This document shows positions 45,207 through 56,411 of a stretch of 64,000 nucleotides of DNA, piece by piece. The position numbers and the translations under genes were made by a program. Below the pieces are notes generated by a model. It searched no databases. It had not been told where the DNA came from and was given only the letters and a program-made list of their open reading frames with translations. Source of the stretch: Cystobasidiopsis lactophilus (Eukaryota > Basidiomycota > Agaricostilbomycetes > Agaricostilbales > Chionosphaeraceae); the NCBI GenBank assembly GCA_001599975.1, contig BCIO01000001.1, forward strand, positions 2,046,001-2,110,000. The letters are read 5' to 3'. Every line of letters starts with the position of its first letter. Positions within the stretch are counted from its first letter, which is position 1.

Positions 45207-47934
45207 ATGCTGGCAAGGGCCCACTTGCTCCTCGCCGTTATGGTGGCAATGGTGGCAGCTATCCCGCCCCCGAAGACGTTCATACAAAATGGCGACTTTG
45301 AAGAAGCCACTTTAGGCAGCGGCTGGCAGATCATCCAAGATTCAAACTCGCCTACCACTGGAGCGGTCGAAGCCAACGCAGCTTGCTTTTCTGGCACAGA
45401 GTGCTTTCATGGCACGACTACAACGACCACCGACGCCAACACAGTTGTGACCGGTAGCGGCCTCAACCTTCGCGCAGCTCTGACGGACTTGCTGGTCCCT
45501 GGGGTGCAGTGGGTCGTTGCTGCCACCCAAAGCAAAGGGCGCCTTTGATCCCGCAAACAGATATACTTTGTCGTTCGCAGGTGTTGCCTCTGCGCCCGCC
45601 GAAGGCCCCTATGTGGGCGCTTACCAACGTGCGTCACAACCTTTTTCGATCCAGAACCCCTGCGCAGTCACTTGAGCTGTATGTGAGCTTAGAGTACCTC
45701 GTCGCCAATGTTGGCGATTCCACTCTCGTTCGCGATGTCGACTACAGTACGACAGGCGGCGGAACCAGTTCAACCGTTTGGCAGAACTTTGGCACTTTGA
45801 CCTGCTCAGACAGCGGTACTGCTTCGCCGATTGCTGGTCGAAACTGGCAGTTTTGCTCTGTTGGTTGCTTCATTCGCTTGTTTGTCCAAGCTAATGCTCG
45901 TGCAGCACACCTTCACGGCTGCCAAAAACGACAACTATTTCAACCTGCTGCTCGCCGCCTACTTCTATCAAAACACTATCCGCAGCGGCACCATTCTCAC
46001 ACACTATTGGGTGGATTTCTTCCAGCTAAGTACGGCTCCTCCTCTTTGCGCAGTTTTTGCTGTTCTCAGATTAAACTATGACCCTTCAGCCGGTCCCGAT
46101 GAAACAAGTACGCTCTGAAATTTGCTTCGCTGGAACAGCATCTCATGCAGCACGATCAGTTACGTCCACTTCGGTCACCAACCTTCCCTCGGCCACTACG
46201 ACCCAAACAACGACCAGTGAGCTTATACAGCCCCTCGTTGTTATGTGCTAATAAAGCGGATTATAGCCACGACCTCGTACATTATCCCCCAGACGACCTC
46301 GACACCTCAGCACACCATTACCATCACACGGGGAAGCACCACCTTCTCGCGCAGTCTCGCGACCGAGACGGACACGTTGGTAGAGACCGATGAGGTCGAT
46401 ATCACTCCTCTGGCGACAATAACGACGACTTTGCCCACCAGTGAGTGGATCGCTAGCCGTGTGGGCGGCATCTGAGCGCCTTTCTGCAGTTGCTGCCTAC
46501 GTTCAAAGCACGGTGACGACCACTCCGGTTGTGGTTCGCACCCAGACTGTCCAATCAATCGTCACTGACACGGACGTCGAGCCGCTTGGTGCGTTCTCGT
46601 TATTTCGAACGAAATATGCGAGGCCCACTGACCCGGCACACGCAGTCGCTGCTTTTAGCCGACCTATCACCACCGTCACACCCACCGCGACATCTCTTGT
46701 GACCGAGATCCCATCCACTGCCACGAGTGAGCAGAATTTCCATTGTCAAAGCCGCAAAGTTTAGAAATTGGCATCGCTTGTAGCTGCCTACACGACAGTG
46801 CAGACCACGCTCACTGAACATGATGATACTACGACGACTCGCTATTCCACCAGTACTAGGATCTTCCACGTGTAAGCGGTGTCTTCTTCTGTTCGTCTGG
46901 CGATCACCTAATGGGCACGGGCTTGCCACAGGCACGGATCGCTGACGACGACGCTTTCAACCGTTACCAAACGAGGCCCTACGGCAACAAAAACAGTGAC
47001 GATCGTCAAAACGGTCGCACCGACCGCCAAATGCAAGAAATTCCAGCATGCCAGAGCCTTTGACAAGCGCAACGCCGCTTCGCCCCTCCTGCCCACCGCA
47101 GTCCACACGCTGACCACCACGACGACCACTTTCACTCCCGCGAGCACGTCCACTTTAACTTCGCTCTCGGTTTCTGTCGACCCGATCACTTTGGTAAGGC
47201 GCACGCTCTAGACTTTCTGCCGAAGATTGCCATTTGACAGCGCTTCGCAGCCGACCGTGACTGTGGTTGGGGAACAGTCTGTCAGCACTTCGTACGATGA
47301 TTTGGTTCCAGTGGTAAGCAGAATTTCCAGCATATTTCCAAGTTCTGCTGACGCCCACGATGTGAGCAGACTATCGTCAAGACGCGCACAAATTACGCCT
47401 ACGTCCTTTCGCACACGACGACCACCAGCACGGCGCCTACGCTCACCGTCAAGGAGACCCAATACGATCCAGTCACCTCGACGCTGCCCTCAGCCACCCA
47501 GCGTGTTGCTCCCACCTTCACCACCAGCACCATCGCGCTCGCTGACGCCACCACGACCGTGACCAAGTACACCGAAATCACGTCGGTCCTGCCCACGAGG
47601 ACTGTCGTGGCCGCGCCCTTCCTCCAGCTTACGACTGTCACTTTGGACCCAATCACAGAGACGTATGTATCAGCTCTTGAAACGGACATCAGCACCGTCA
47701 CCGCGTACGTACTCGCCTCTTGGGTCGTCGAGCGTGCCATGAGCTATGTACAGGGAGGGCACCAAGACCGTTCTGTCCCGGGACATCGAGTACACGACTG
47801 ACCAGCCTGCTGCTTCTACTCGGTAAGGCATCTCACGCACCTAATTGCTTCTTAACTGAGCACGCGATGTGTTCAGCGTGATTCGAGTCGAAACGCAGTT
47901 GCCTCGAACCACCCTGACCGTCACAAAAACGTGA
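45207..47934 (+). CDS. Secreted Thr-rich cell-surface protein 1, many short exons
   Basis: A signal peptide (MLARAHLLLAVMVAMVAA) is followed by an N-terminal domain of a carbohydrate-binding look: FIQNGDFEEATLGSGWQII, ACFSGTECFHGTTT, then SLEYLVANVGDSTLVRDVDY and NYF/LLLAAYFYQ segments. The remainder is Thr/Ser/Val-rich and spread over many exons of 40-200 bases (VTSTSVTNLPSATTTQTT; ATTSYIIPQTTSTPQHTI; VVVRTQTVQSIVTDTDVE). Within it lies KTVAPTAKCKKFQHARAFDKRNAAS, with a single Cys and a possible Kex2 site, KR. The product should be heavily O-mannosylated and lie in the wall. No GPI signal is seen. The final stop is the TGA in AACGTGAGG. Exon limits are partly tentative. A diverged paralog follows at 49697. 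Confidence 0.68.
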
Positions 47935-48623
47935 GGCCTACCTTTGCTTTGCCGCCCCTTTCAATCTGAAGATCCTGAATTATGGACTTCAGGAGAACCG
48001 TCATATACCCTCTCTGCACGAAATAACCGCTCTCTTCTGGGGCTTTGGTGCTTGAGCGCCTTCTTTGTTTTCACTGCTCGATCCCCTTCCATCCGCTCTA
48101 ATATTGCGACTCTCTTTTAATGCGCTATCTCATCACAGCCTCCCTTGCTTATTTTGTTGGCACAGAAGGTCGCATATCAGCGACCGGCTATGGGAGCGTC
48201 AACCTATTTCGATTTTCGGCGGGGACAAGTTCCGCTTGCGCCGCGTGCCGCTCTTTGGTTGCCACCATGCTGGCTTTTTGTTTGCAATACATATACATTT
48301 GTGATACATACACGTGGATTGGGCTTGGGGCAGAGACGAGGAGGAACCCATTAAAGGAGCTTTGAAGCTGATTTGATCCATGGTCGAAGGCGCGAGAGCA
48401 GTCAAATCGGGAATTATTTGGCCCGCGTCGCTCGGAGACGAAAGCAAAGGAGCTACGGTCGATGATGCCCGGACGAGGCAGCACGAGTCGAGGAGAATTG
48501 CCACCAATTTCGTGAGAGCCGGCGCAAACGCAGGAGTCCCATTCAAGCATTGGCACATGGCACGGTGAATTGCTCGTAGTGCTGTTCTATTAGTCATGGT
48601 GTAAGAGGGAACACAACGGACCT
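47935..48623. other. Intergenic, end of the left duplicated unit
   Basis: These 689 bases hold no gene I can support. Small open frames overlap each other on both strands. The boundary at 48645/48646, just downstream, is where the copied TBC sequence begins abruptly. Confidence 0.4.
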
Positions 48624-49088
48624 CTAAATGCGGCCAGTTGGGTTCGTGTGCTCGGCCTCCCTCGCGAGCCTCTGGGCCTCTTTCCGCTCCCGCCGCCGCN
48701 GGTCGTGCTCCTGCGAGTAGACGAGCATGTCCGAATACTCTTTGAGGTGCTTCGAGTCTTCCTCCCGCGGCTTGGGCGGCAAGTGATTCGGGCGGGTCTT
48801 CGAGATGACCTTGTCCAGGACCGGCGCCGCAGCCTGGGACCGCTTCAGGCTCTTCTCGACCTGCTTCTTGGTCGGCGCTTTGGGAGCAGCTGACATGGCA
48901 GACGGCGCGCCATCGTCCTCTGCCGCTCCCGCTGCTGCTGCTGGCGGCGCTTCCGCAGCTGTTGCACCGGCCTTGGAGGTGGACGCCTCAGGCTGGGCCG
49001 GCTCGAGATCAACCGAGTGGAAGGCCGCTGCTGGAGGAGCCTGAATCTCAGTCGCGCCATTGGCCCAAGCGTTCGGCGGGTCCTCCAT
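48624..49088 (-). pseudogene. Truncated 5' copy of the TBC gene
   Basis: The frame repeats the first part of the TBC protein from MEDPPNAWANG to AREAEHT and then runs into unrelated sequence (NPTGRI) before a stop. It has 154 codons, with no TBC domain left. The sequence is almost identical to the intact gene and the frame is open except for one N at 48700, which makes one codon ambiguous. It carries the copied promoter, so transcription is possible, but without a catalytic domain it is best called a fragment. Confidence 0.88.
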
Positions 49089-49254
49089 GCTTGGTCGATT
49101 TGGAGCGGACTTGCTCGGTTGCCTCAAGACGGCGGCCTCGCCTGTTTGGCGTGTTGCCTGGCTTGTGGCTGCTTCCTGATTGCCTGTCTGTGGTGCACTG
49201 CTGCTATCCCAAGACTGGAGCCATCAATCCCTGCATTCTGAACTGCGCGCTGGA
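48646..49254. repeat. 609-base duplicated block, right copy
   Basis: This is the second member of the pair described at 44069-44677. It has a single N at 48700 and one substitution at 48759. Its left edge joins unrelated sequence at 48645. Confidence 0.95.
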
Positions 49255-49696
49255 TTTGCGTCTTCTGAAGTTGGCCTTTCTTGCTCCGCGCTCCACAAAT
49301 CTTATGGCATTCTTTATGGCCGCATGCTACAATCGTTACTTGAGCTTGAGTGGCCATCCAAGACAGGCTGTGTGTGCGATTCTGAACAGAGGTAACAAGA
49401 CGCGTCGGGGAGGTGTCCCTTGCCTGTTTGTGTGCCAGGTGCTATCATGTTCCGAGACGACTTCACGAGTGTAGGAGTAGTAGTACTCCGCGACGGTTGA
49501 AGGCTGAGAAGAAGCGACGGCGCGCGTTCTGGTGTGCGTGTCGGAGGGCAGCCCAAAAGATCGCCGCCAGCCCAAAAAGTCAACAAGGCGAAAGTAATTA
49601 TTGGACCAAAACATCTCACTTGTTTAATGAACCCTCGCTGGCATCCACCACTTCATATCTTTGCTATAGCACGAAGAGTCCCGACAGAGGCGCACC
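49089..49696. promoter_or_regulatory. Upstream region of Thr-rich gene 2
   Basis: The first 166 bases belong to the copied block. The next 70 show residual similarity to 44678-44750 (both share TCCACAAATCTT). The rest has diverged. No gene is supported. Confidence 0.5.
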
Positions 49697-52600
49697 ATGG
49701 AGCCTTTTCGACGCACAAGTCTCTGGCGAGCAGCCGCGGTCTCGCTTTTGCTGCTGTTCGGCCTTGTCAACGCTGACCCTGACGTCGGCTTCAACTTCCT
49801 CGTGGACAGCGACTTCGAATACTACACCGAAGACACCCCGACCTGGCATGTCTCCAGCAGCGGCGGCGCTTCTACCGCCATCGTGTTCACGGACCTGTAT
49901 GCAGGGACTGGAGACAGTCAGCACCTTTGCTACAGTGGAAAATCTTGCGTTACGGTTGAAGTGAGCAGCTTGCTTCAATGCCTGCCAGTCCTTACAGCGC
50001 TGATACACTTCGTTTCCTCCGTTTTAGCTCGACCCCAACAGCGACTCGGGGGACGGACTGGTCTACCAGACGCTTACCGCAAATCAATACGGGCCTTTCC
50101 AAGCAGATACGACCATGATGCTGTCTTTTTATCTGGTTTACACGTCGCTCGACGAATTGTGAGTCAAAGGGCAGATCCTGGACGGACCAGAGCTCATGCT
50201 CCAGGAGCCTCGCAGCGAGGACACATTGCGGATCGAGGTCACCGATGACGACAGCAATGGCCTCGTGTACGAGAGATGGGGCGCGCAGGCAGTGTCCGAG
50301 AACGGTATGATGACCACGCAATACGACGGCCGTGGGCGAACTTGGAACCACTATCAACTGGCTTTTACTGTTCCGGCCGGCAGCACGCTTGGGTCGTCCT
50401 CTGGCTCTGGAACGGTGTTGTTCGAATTTATAGGCAGCAATACGAATCCCTCCTGGGCTCTTGACGACGTAACCTTGAGTGCGGCCATTTCTTTTCTCTC
50501 TTTCTTTCCTTGTGACTGACCAGCTCTCCTATTTGCCTACAGCCGGTCAAGAATACGTTTCAACTGTCGGGGACGGGACGACCTTCACCAATGAACCTTA
50601 CCTTGTTTTCTCATCTGCTTCGCCGAGTAGGTTGCCACTTGGACCCTTAGACAATCGCTGACCCGCCCCCAAGCTGTGACCTTGACCGACATCTCTACCT
50701 TTACGACCATTCCCACCTCCACTTGTTCGTTAAGTTCCCCTGTCTCGCCGGCGAATTTCACTAACGAGGGGTCCATCAGACACTGTCGTCAAAGACGTGC
50801 CGACTTCGCTCTCGATCACTGAGACGACCACCACGAGTACAAGAAGCCGGACCAGTGCGTTATGAAAGCGTTGTGCCCAAGAAGTTCCAACTAACGCCAA
50901 GGCGCAAAGCTACGGTCACCTCCACGTCCACCGAGGTCGACACCGAGCCTTCCACCTACGGTTCGTACTCGCTTCATGTCTTTCTTTGTAAGTAGAGGGC
51001 TGACAGGCCGACCGCAGTGGCTGAGATCGACTATTCGACTGAGACGATCACGCCAACGAACACGGGTGCGTGCTAATCACAACGCTCTTGGCCGAGTATG
51101 GTTCTGAGCCGCTCGTATTTCAGTGATCTTGTTCGAGTCTCCCAAGACGACGACTAGTCAGTTGTCTCGCCCTTCTGGCTGCTGCCAACCGCTAACCTGA
51201 GGTCTTTTTCCAGCCACCACTAGAACGACGACGTACAAAGTGTCCATTACGTCCACGTCTCTTCTGCCCACGATTAGTCAGTATGATTCCACTCCCCTTC
51301 CCATGACACACGGCTCAATCGTACCGAAAAAGCCACAACGACAAGCACAGTTCTGACAAGGACGGGAACTCGTGCGTTTTTTGCCTGCTTGTCATTGGAA
51401 AGCAGCTTCTCAATCTCGGCTTGCAGGCACTGTGACGACTCAACCGCTAGCGACGACGACGACGAGCGCCACTTTTAGTGCGTGCTTGGATTTTGCCACT
51501 CGAGCGCGTTTCTAAGCCCAGCCCCCAGCTCTGGCTAACTCGAAGACAACGACGACGGCTTCGCCTACGATAACTTGTCAGTCTTTGAGCTTTCCTGTTG
51601 GTGCGACTGGTCTGAGCAAGTGGCCAGATACCGCTACTACCTCGCTACTGTCGACGACCAGTAGGTCTCTAAACCAGGTCTTCTTGCTATAACCCTTCTA
51701 ACCCCCCACAAAAAGCCACGATTGCCTCCAGCACTTCATTCTACACGGTCGTGGTGCAGCCGACGACAACTCAAGGTGCGCATGCCTGTTGGCCAGATCG
51801 CCCTTTTGGCCTCGCTCAGCTAAAGTCCCCCAGTTGTTCCTGAGATCGTTTCCACGACAAGAACGTTCACCAGAGTGCTCACCAGCCAGCCTGTCACCAC
51901 GACCACGCTGGACGAGACGTCGAGTGAGGACCTGCCTGCCGGTCTTGGCCCAGAGCGCTGACTTTGCACCTTTCAAATAGCTGAGGTTTCTGGTACGACT
52001 ACAACGGTCACGCCGACTAGTACAGGTAAATCCTTCGGTTTCGATCGGCGCCATGCCTTGAAAGGCTGACTTTGGCGCAGTGACTTTGAGCTCGGCCCAC
52101 TCGACCCAAAGTATGTCGCCCATCGCTTCGTCGCTTTCTTCATGCGCTCATTGTCTTCATGATGCGCAGCTCTCTCATCGTACAGCACATCCACGCAGCT
52201 TTCGACGCGCTTGACCACGAGCTTGGTCCCTACCACCCTGACCTCAGTCAAGCGATTGCGGCGAACGACCGAATTTCAAACGACGACGGTGCCCCGGCCA
52301 ACGCGAACAGTCACCAGCGTCATCCGTTCGGTCAAGTTCGTGGCGCCCACCTCAAAGTGCGCCAGGTTGGCAGCAGTTCACAAGCCAGCGGCGCTCCACA
52401 AAAGAGACCCTGGAGCGACGTTCAACACGGGGGATTTTACCTACTCTGCTCCTACAACTGCCTCGCGTATCACAAGTGAGTGGGACGCCCTCGCCTGCTG
52501 AAGGCTCCAGATACGATTGTTGATTTTGCTCTCTCGTCTCCCCCCAAAGCTACTCTGCCGATTACGTCCACACGGACCTACAAGGATGGATTTGTGACCA

Positions 52601-53777
52601 CGACCTTCACGACCTTCACGACGACATCGGCGTCCGTCACGGAGAAAGGCGACCTCTCCCTCGTTGTCGAGACTTCCACCCCGCCCGCGTTCTCGACGAC
52701 CTCGACCCGGACGCTCGTGTCTCGAACCTGGACGGTCTCTACTTCTTACACTACGACCTCAACGACCAGAACGGTCACCGTCCCAACGGGAATCACGTCG
52801 TCGGGCGACCCCCGAACCTCCTACGCGCCGGCCGCGGCGACACTGACCACCAGCACGCTTCCAACCCAGTCCTTCACTGAGACCTCCGTCGCTGTGGTTG
52901 GCTCTACGACGACCTAGTGAGTGCTTGCTTTGGATTGGACCGTTTTCAATTGGCCTGGGCGCTGAGCGGTCTCTTCCAATGCGCAGCGTTCAAGGGCAGT
53001 GCCGCTTCGACGGGTCGACCACCATCCAAACTGACACTTCTCAAACCTGGACGGGAACGACGTCGACCTTAACCCTGCCCACACAAACGCAGACGGCGTT
53101 CGACTTCTCCTACACCACCGTCCCATTTGCCACTGAGACCCTTTCCTCCCCAACCTATACGACCACCTCGACGACCATTTCTCCTCCTTTTGTCGAGACT
53201 CGAACAGCTCAAGTGATCCAGTTCGCTCTGACCACAACGTGAGGCCCCTTGTTGTTGTTTTGCCACCACCTGCACAGCTAACCTTGTTTCATTGGCAGGA
53301 CCCTGTCGCCCGCTGTCACTGTCAGCACGACCTCTACTTCCCGGGCATGGACCAGGACGGTGGCCACGTCGACCAGCCTGCTGCCCACCTCGACGGCCAC
53401 GTTGGAATCCCTGCACGTCGTCACCTCCCAGGGCACGGCGACCACGACTGGCAGCCCGTCGCTTTCCACCACCGTCTTAGACTACACGACTACAATTTCG
53501 GCATCTGGATTGACCACTGAGACTGATGAAGTGTAAGCCCTTTTCCTTTGCTTACATTTTCGCCACCGCTCAAGCTCTCGGCCGCCTTTAGGCTGTTGAC
53601 CACTACCCAATTCGTACCCGCCACCACCGTTACTCAGACCGCATTTGATACCACCATCACTAGGTAGGTCACTGCTCAGTGCGGACTGCGAGATGAAGCT
53701 CACGCTCTCCGCTCGCCAGACTTATTCGCGTCACTCCCACGCCTACCACGGTCACTGTTCGCAAGGTCGAGACGTGA
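49697..53777 (+). CDS. Secreted Thr-rich cell-surface protein 2, built of micro-exons
   Basis: The start MEPFRRTSLWRAAAVSLLLLFGLVNA is a signal peptide. The N-terminal domain (NFLVDSDFEYYTEDTPTWHV; SQHLCYSGKSCVTVE; YQTLTANQYGPFQADTTMML; FEFIGSNTNPSWALDDVTL) has a galactose-binding, jelly-roll-like pattern and resembles protein 1. From about 50690 to 53300 a long string of exons of 30-150 bases, split by introns of about 45-70 bases, codes for Thr/Ser/Val-rich sequence. Near 52300 the stretch SVIRSVKFVAPTSKCARLAA and LHKRDPG matches the APTxKC block of protein 1. Later exons carry TTTFTTFTTTSASVTEKG and SRTWTVSTSYTTTSTTRTVT. The stop is the TGA in GACGTGAGC. Some exon limits are tentative. No GPI signal is seen. 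Confidence 0.68.
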
Positions 53778-54488
53778 GCTTCTCTATCTTCTTCCTTCTT
53801 GCTCGATGAAGTTGCTGAGATTGCGCAGACTGCTCGTGCCTTCGCCGTCGTGCCGATCTTAGCTCTGCTTCCCTCCACATTCGATTTTCTCCTCGCAACA
53901 CCTCTCAGACAGCGTGTGGCGTCAAAAAATGTGTCTTATAGCCCCATTGTTTATAGCTCAAGAAATTTGGAGATGTGTTTATATTGCCTATCCGCGCGAA
54001 TGACCCTCGACCGAGAAATTATTGTACGAGAGGAGAGAGAAGGTATGTGTGCCGTATAAAGTCAGCTCGCCAATGAACTTGGAGGACAAAGGTATAGAGA
54101 CGATTCCTATCAGGCACTCTAGGAGTGATGGATCTAGGGGGCCACCGTTTTAAAAGTTATTTGTAAAATCTTTTGGCACTTGTCCATCCTGGAGAATGGA
54201 GATGGGCAAGCGTGGCAATCTGCGAGACCCTCACAAAGATTAGCTCTGTGCTCTTGGCATGGCTAATTGGAGCAGGAAGCAGACTCACAGACCCTCAGAA
54301 CTTTTTGATGCGGACCAAGAAATTTTGCGCGCTCAAGATCAAGTTGCTCGAGTGCTTCTTGCTTGTGGTCAGCCAGCACCGGCCCTCGCGACCGTCTCTC
54401 ATTCAACCTCGACATAGTCCTTAGGCCTTTGCCCCAGGCGACGAGACGCCGGTTCAAACGCGAGGTCCACCCTTGACTGCCAGCCGAG
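53778..54488. other. Intergenic, between Thr-rich gene 2 and WBP11-like gene
   Basis: These 711 bases hold no supported gene. An AT-rich stretch at about 53920-54180 may include the terminator. A hydrophobic frame near 53830-53900 reads like a membrane segment, but does not join the Thr-rich gene in phase. Confidence 0.4.
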
Positions 54489-55889
54489 ATGCCCAAAGCT
54501 TCAAACCCAGCGGATGCGCACCGCCGGGCGCTCAAGGCCAAGGACAAGGTGCGTCTACCTTGCATTTGACAGCAGCAAGATCCCCAGGCTGAAGCAGCAA
54601 GCAGAAACGGAACAAGGAAGCGCGCGCGGCTGCTCGACAGGACAAAGCTACCAAAGGCTCCACGGCGGCGCTGGAGGCTGATATTGCCCGCTTAGCAGAT
54701 CAAGGTATGTACATTGGGCTCAGCGTATGTGTGGAGTGGACGCTGAGGCGAGGGAGAGCGCAGAACGAGAGGCGCCACTGTCGCATGCCGACAAGTCCAA
54801 GCTGGCGAGTTTGAGGGAGGAGTGGGAGCGGATCAAGACGGCCAAGCGGGAAGCCAAAGACGCTGCCAACGCCGCTGCTGCCGCCAGTGGATCGAGCAGC
54901 AAGCCCAAGTCGGTGTACACCAAGGACGGCAAAGTCAAGAACCCAAAGCGGAGCATCTACTATGACGCCGTCTTCAACCCGTTTGGAGTGCCACCGCCTG
55001 GCATGCCTTACCAGGAACGATGTGCGTTGTCCACCTTTACTTCAGCCCGAACTCGAGGCTGAACTCCATGTCCAATGCACAGCACCCTCGCCGGAGCAAT
55101 CCTTCTTGGACGACCTGGCTTCTGCGTCTGACTCTTCAGAGGACGAGGAGGAAGATGAAGATGCGGAGATGCCAGATGCAGCAGCCGGCGCAGCTTCCGA
55201 AGAGGAAGACCCAGCAGCGGATGAAGACGATGAGTTTGGGTGGATCGTCATGCCCAAAGGTCCGCCCCCTGCTGATGTGCCACCAGTCCCGCGTGCGTTT
55301 CTTTCACTGCTTCATTCCAAGAGAATCAGGCATGAGAGAGAGTCACAGTCCCGAGGCCGCACTCGATGCTCAACTCGAGTCGCTTCCCTCCCCCGCCTTT
55401 ACCCTCTGAACCTCCAACAGGCCATCGTGCGTTTTTGTCTCCCTCCTTTAGACGATTCGCATTGTCTGACCGGAGTGGTTACGTACAGCTAAATACCAAC
55501 CTCAAGCCCGCACCCCTCACCCATTACCTCCCAAACCTTCGGTCCCACCACCTCCCGGCGCACCACCTGGCTATCAACCTCCAGCCATCTCCGCTGAGCC
55601 CCAGGTCCACCCCCTACCTGCCAAACCACTCCCAGCACCAACAGTGATCTCCGCCGAGCCCCAGCTCAGAGACTTGAAAGCCGAAGCGACGGCGTTCGTG
55701 CCTTCTGTGCTCAAGCGCAAACGAGACACCACTACTACTGGCTCCACTTCGGCGGCTTCGGCGGTGCAGAGTGCACCAAGTGGTGTAGGGGCGACAGGGG
55801 AGGAAGATGAGGAGGAGGAGGAGGGTAACCTCCCGGCTAAGAGGCCGAACTTGTTGGACGCGCTCAAATTTAGGGGAGTGGCAGGGTGA
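54489..55889 (+). CDS. WBP11: WBP11-like splicing factor
   Basis: The N-terminus MPKASNPADAHRRALKAKDK joins to QKRNKEARAAARQDKATKGS and LEADIARLADQ, the family's basic-helical start. Next come DKSKLASLREEWERIKTAKREAK, then PKSVYTKDGKVKNPKRSIYYDAVFNPFGVPPPGMPY. NPFG-VPPPGMPY is a Pro-rich WW-binding motif. An acidic stretch (SEDEEEDEDAEMPD, DDEFGWIVMPKGPPP) and Pro-rich linker follow, ending AFVPSVLKRKRDTT, then DEEEEEGNLPAKRPNLLDALKFRGVAG. In animals WBP11 binds the spliceosome and PP1. The short C-terminal helix with NLLDALKF is typical. Introns lie near 54549-54599, 54705-54750, 55021-55060 and 55292-55345. Family fit is good over the N-terminal half; the acidic middle is lineage-specific. 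Confidence 0.83.
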
Positions 55890-56411
55890 CTTTGCCCCAG
55901 TGTGTGCATCTCGCTGATCTGAAACGGTGGCGAGATTTGAGTCCCTGCCAGCTTTCCTCTCCGGCTTCGCCACTTGCGGCTTTCCCTTTGTGTTTTCTTG
56001 CCTGGACGCGGTTTCTTCCTCTCGTCGTTCGTTTGTTCCGCTTGGGTCGAGTAGTCCCTGCACGCCACTTGGCAGGCTCCAGTGTGGCACTCTTTTTGGC
56101 CCCTTGCGCATTCTGCCAGGACGCTCGACACTTCGCTTCTTTGTGCAGGAGACCTCTGCCCACGTTCTTTTTGGTTGGCTAGAACGATGCTTCTTAGCTT
56201 TGCTTCCCTGTCTGCCAGAACTTTCTGCCAGGAAAGACTCGCTGTCTCGTCGGCGTCGACTAAGACCTGTGTTTCGAACACCGCCCCTCACTCTGACGTC
56301 TCACCAGGTTGAACTTCTCTTCTATATCCTCCCTTTTAGTCTTGCCTTGCCGTATCTGCAGCCTTTCGAGCCTCAGTGGCAAGCCAGCAAATAGCCGAGT
56401 GATTCATCAAC
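55890..56411. other. Intergenic, upstream of the 218-residue gene
   Basis: No gene is supported in these 522 bases. The sequence is pyrimidine-rich on the plus strand, with repeated CTTTC/CTTGC elements, as expected for a promoter and a long 5' UTR. Confidence 0.45.

Noticed and set aside
53799-54059. Hydrophobic segment after Thr-rich gene 2 that could be a membrane or GPI tail
   Set aside because: The only donor at 53773 is in phase 2 and does not join this frame, so it is not a tail of the gene on this evidence.
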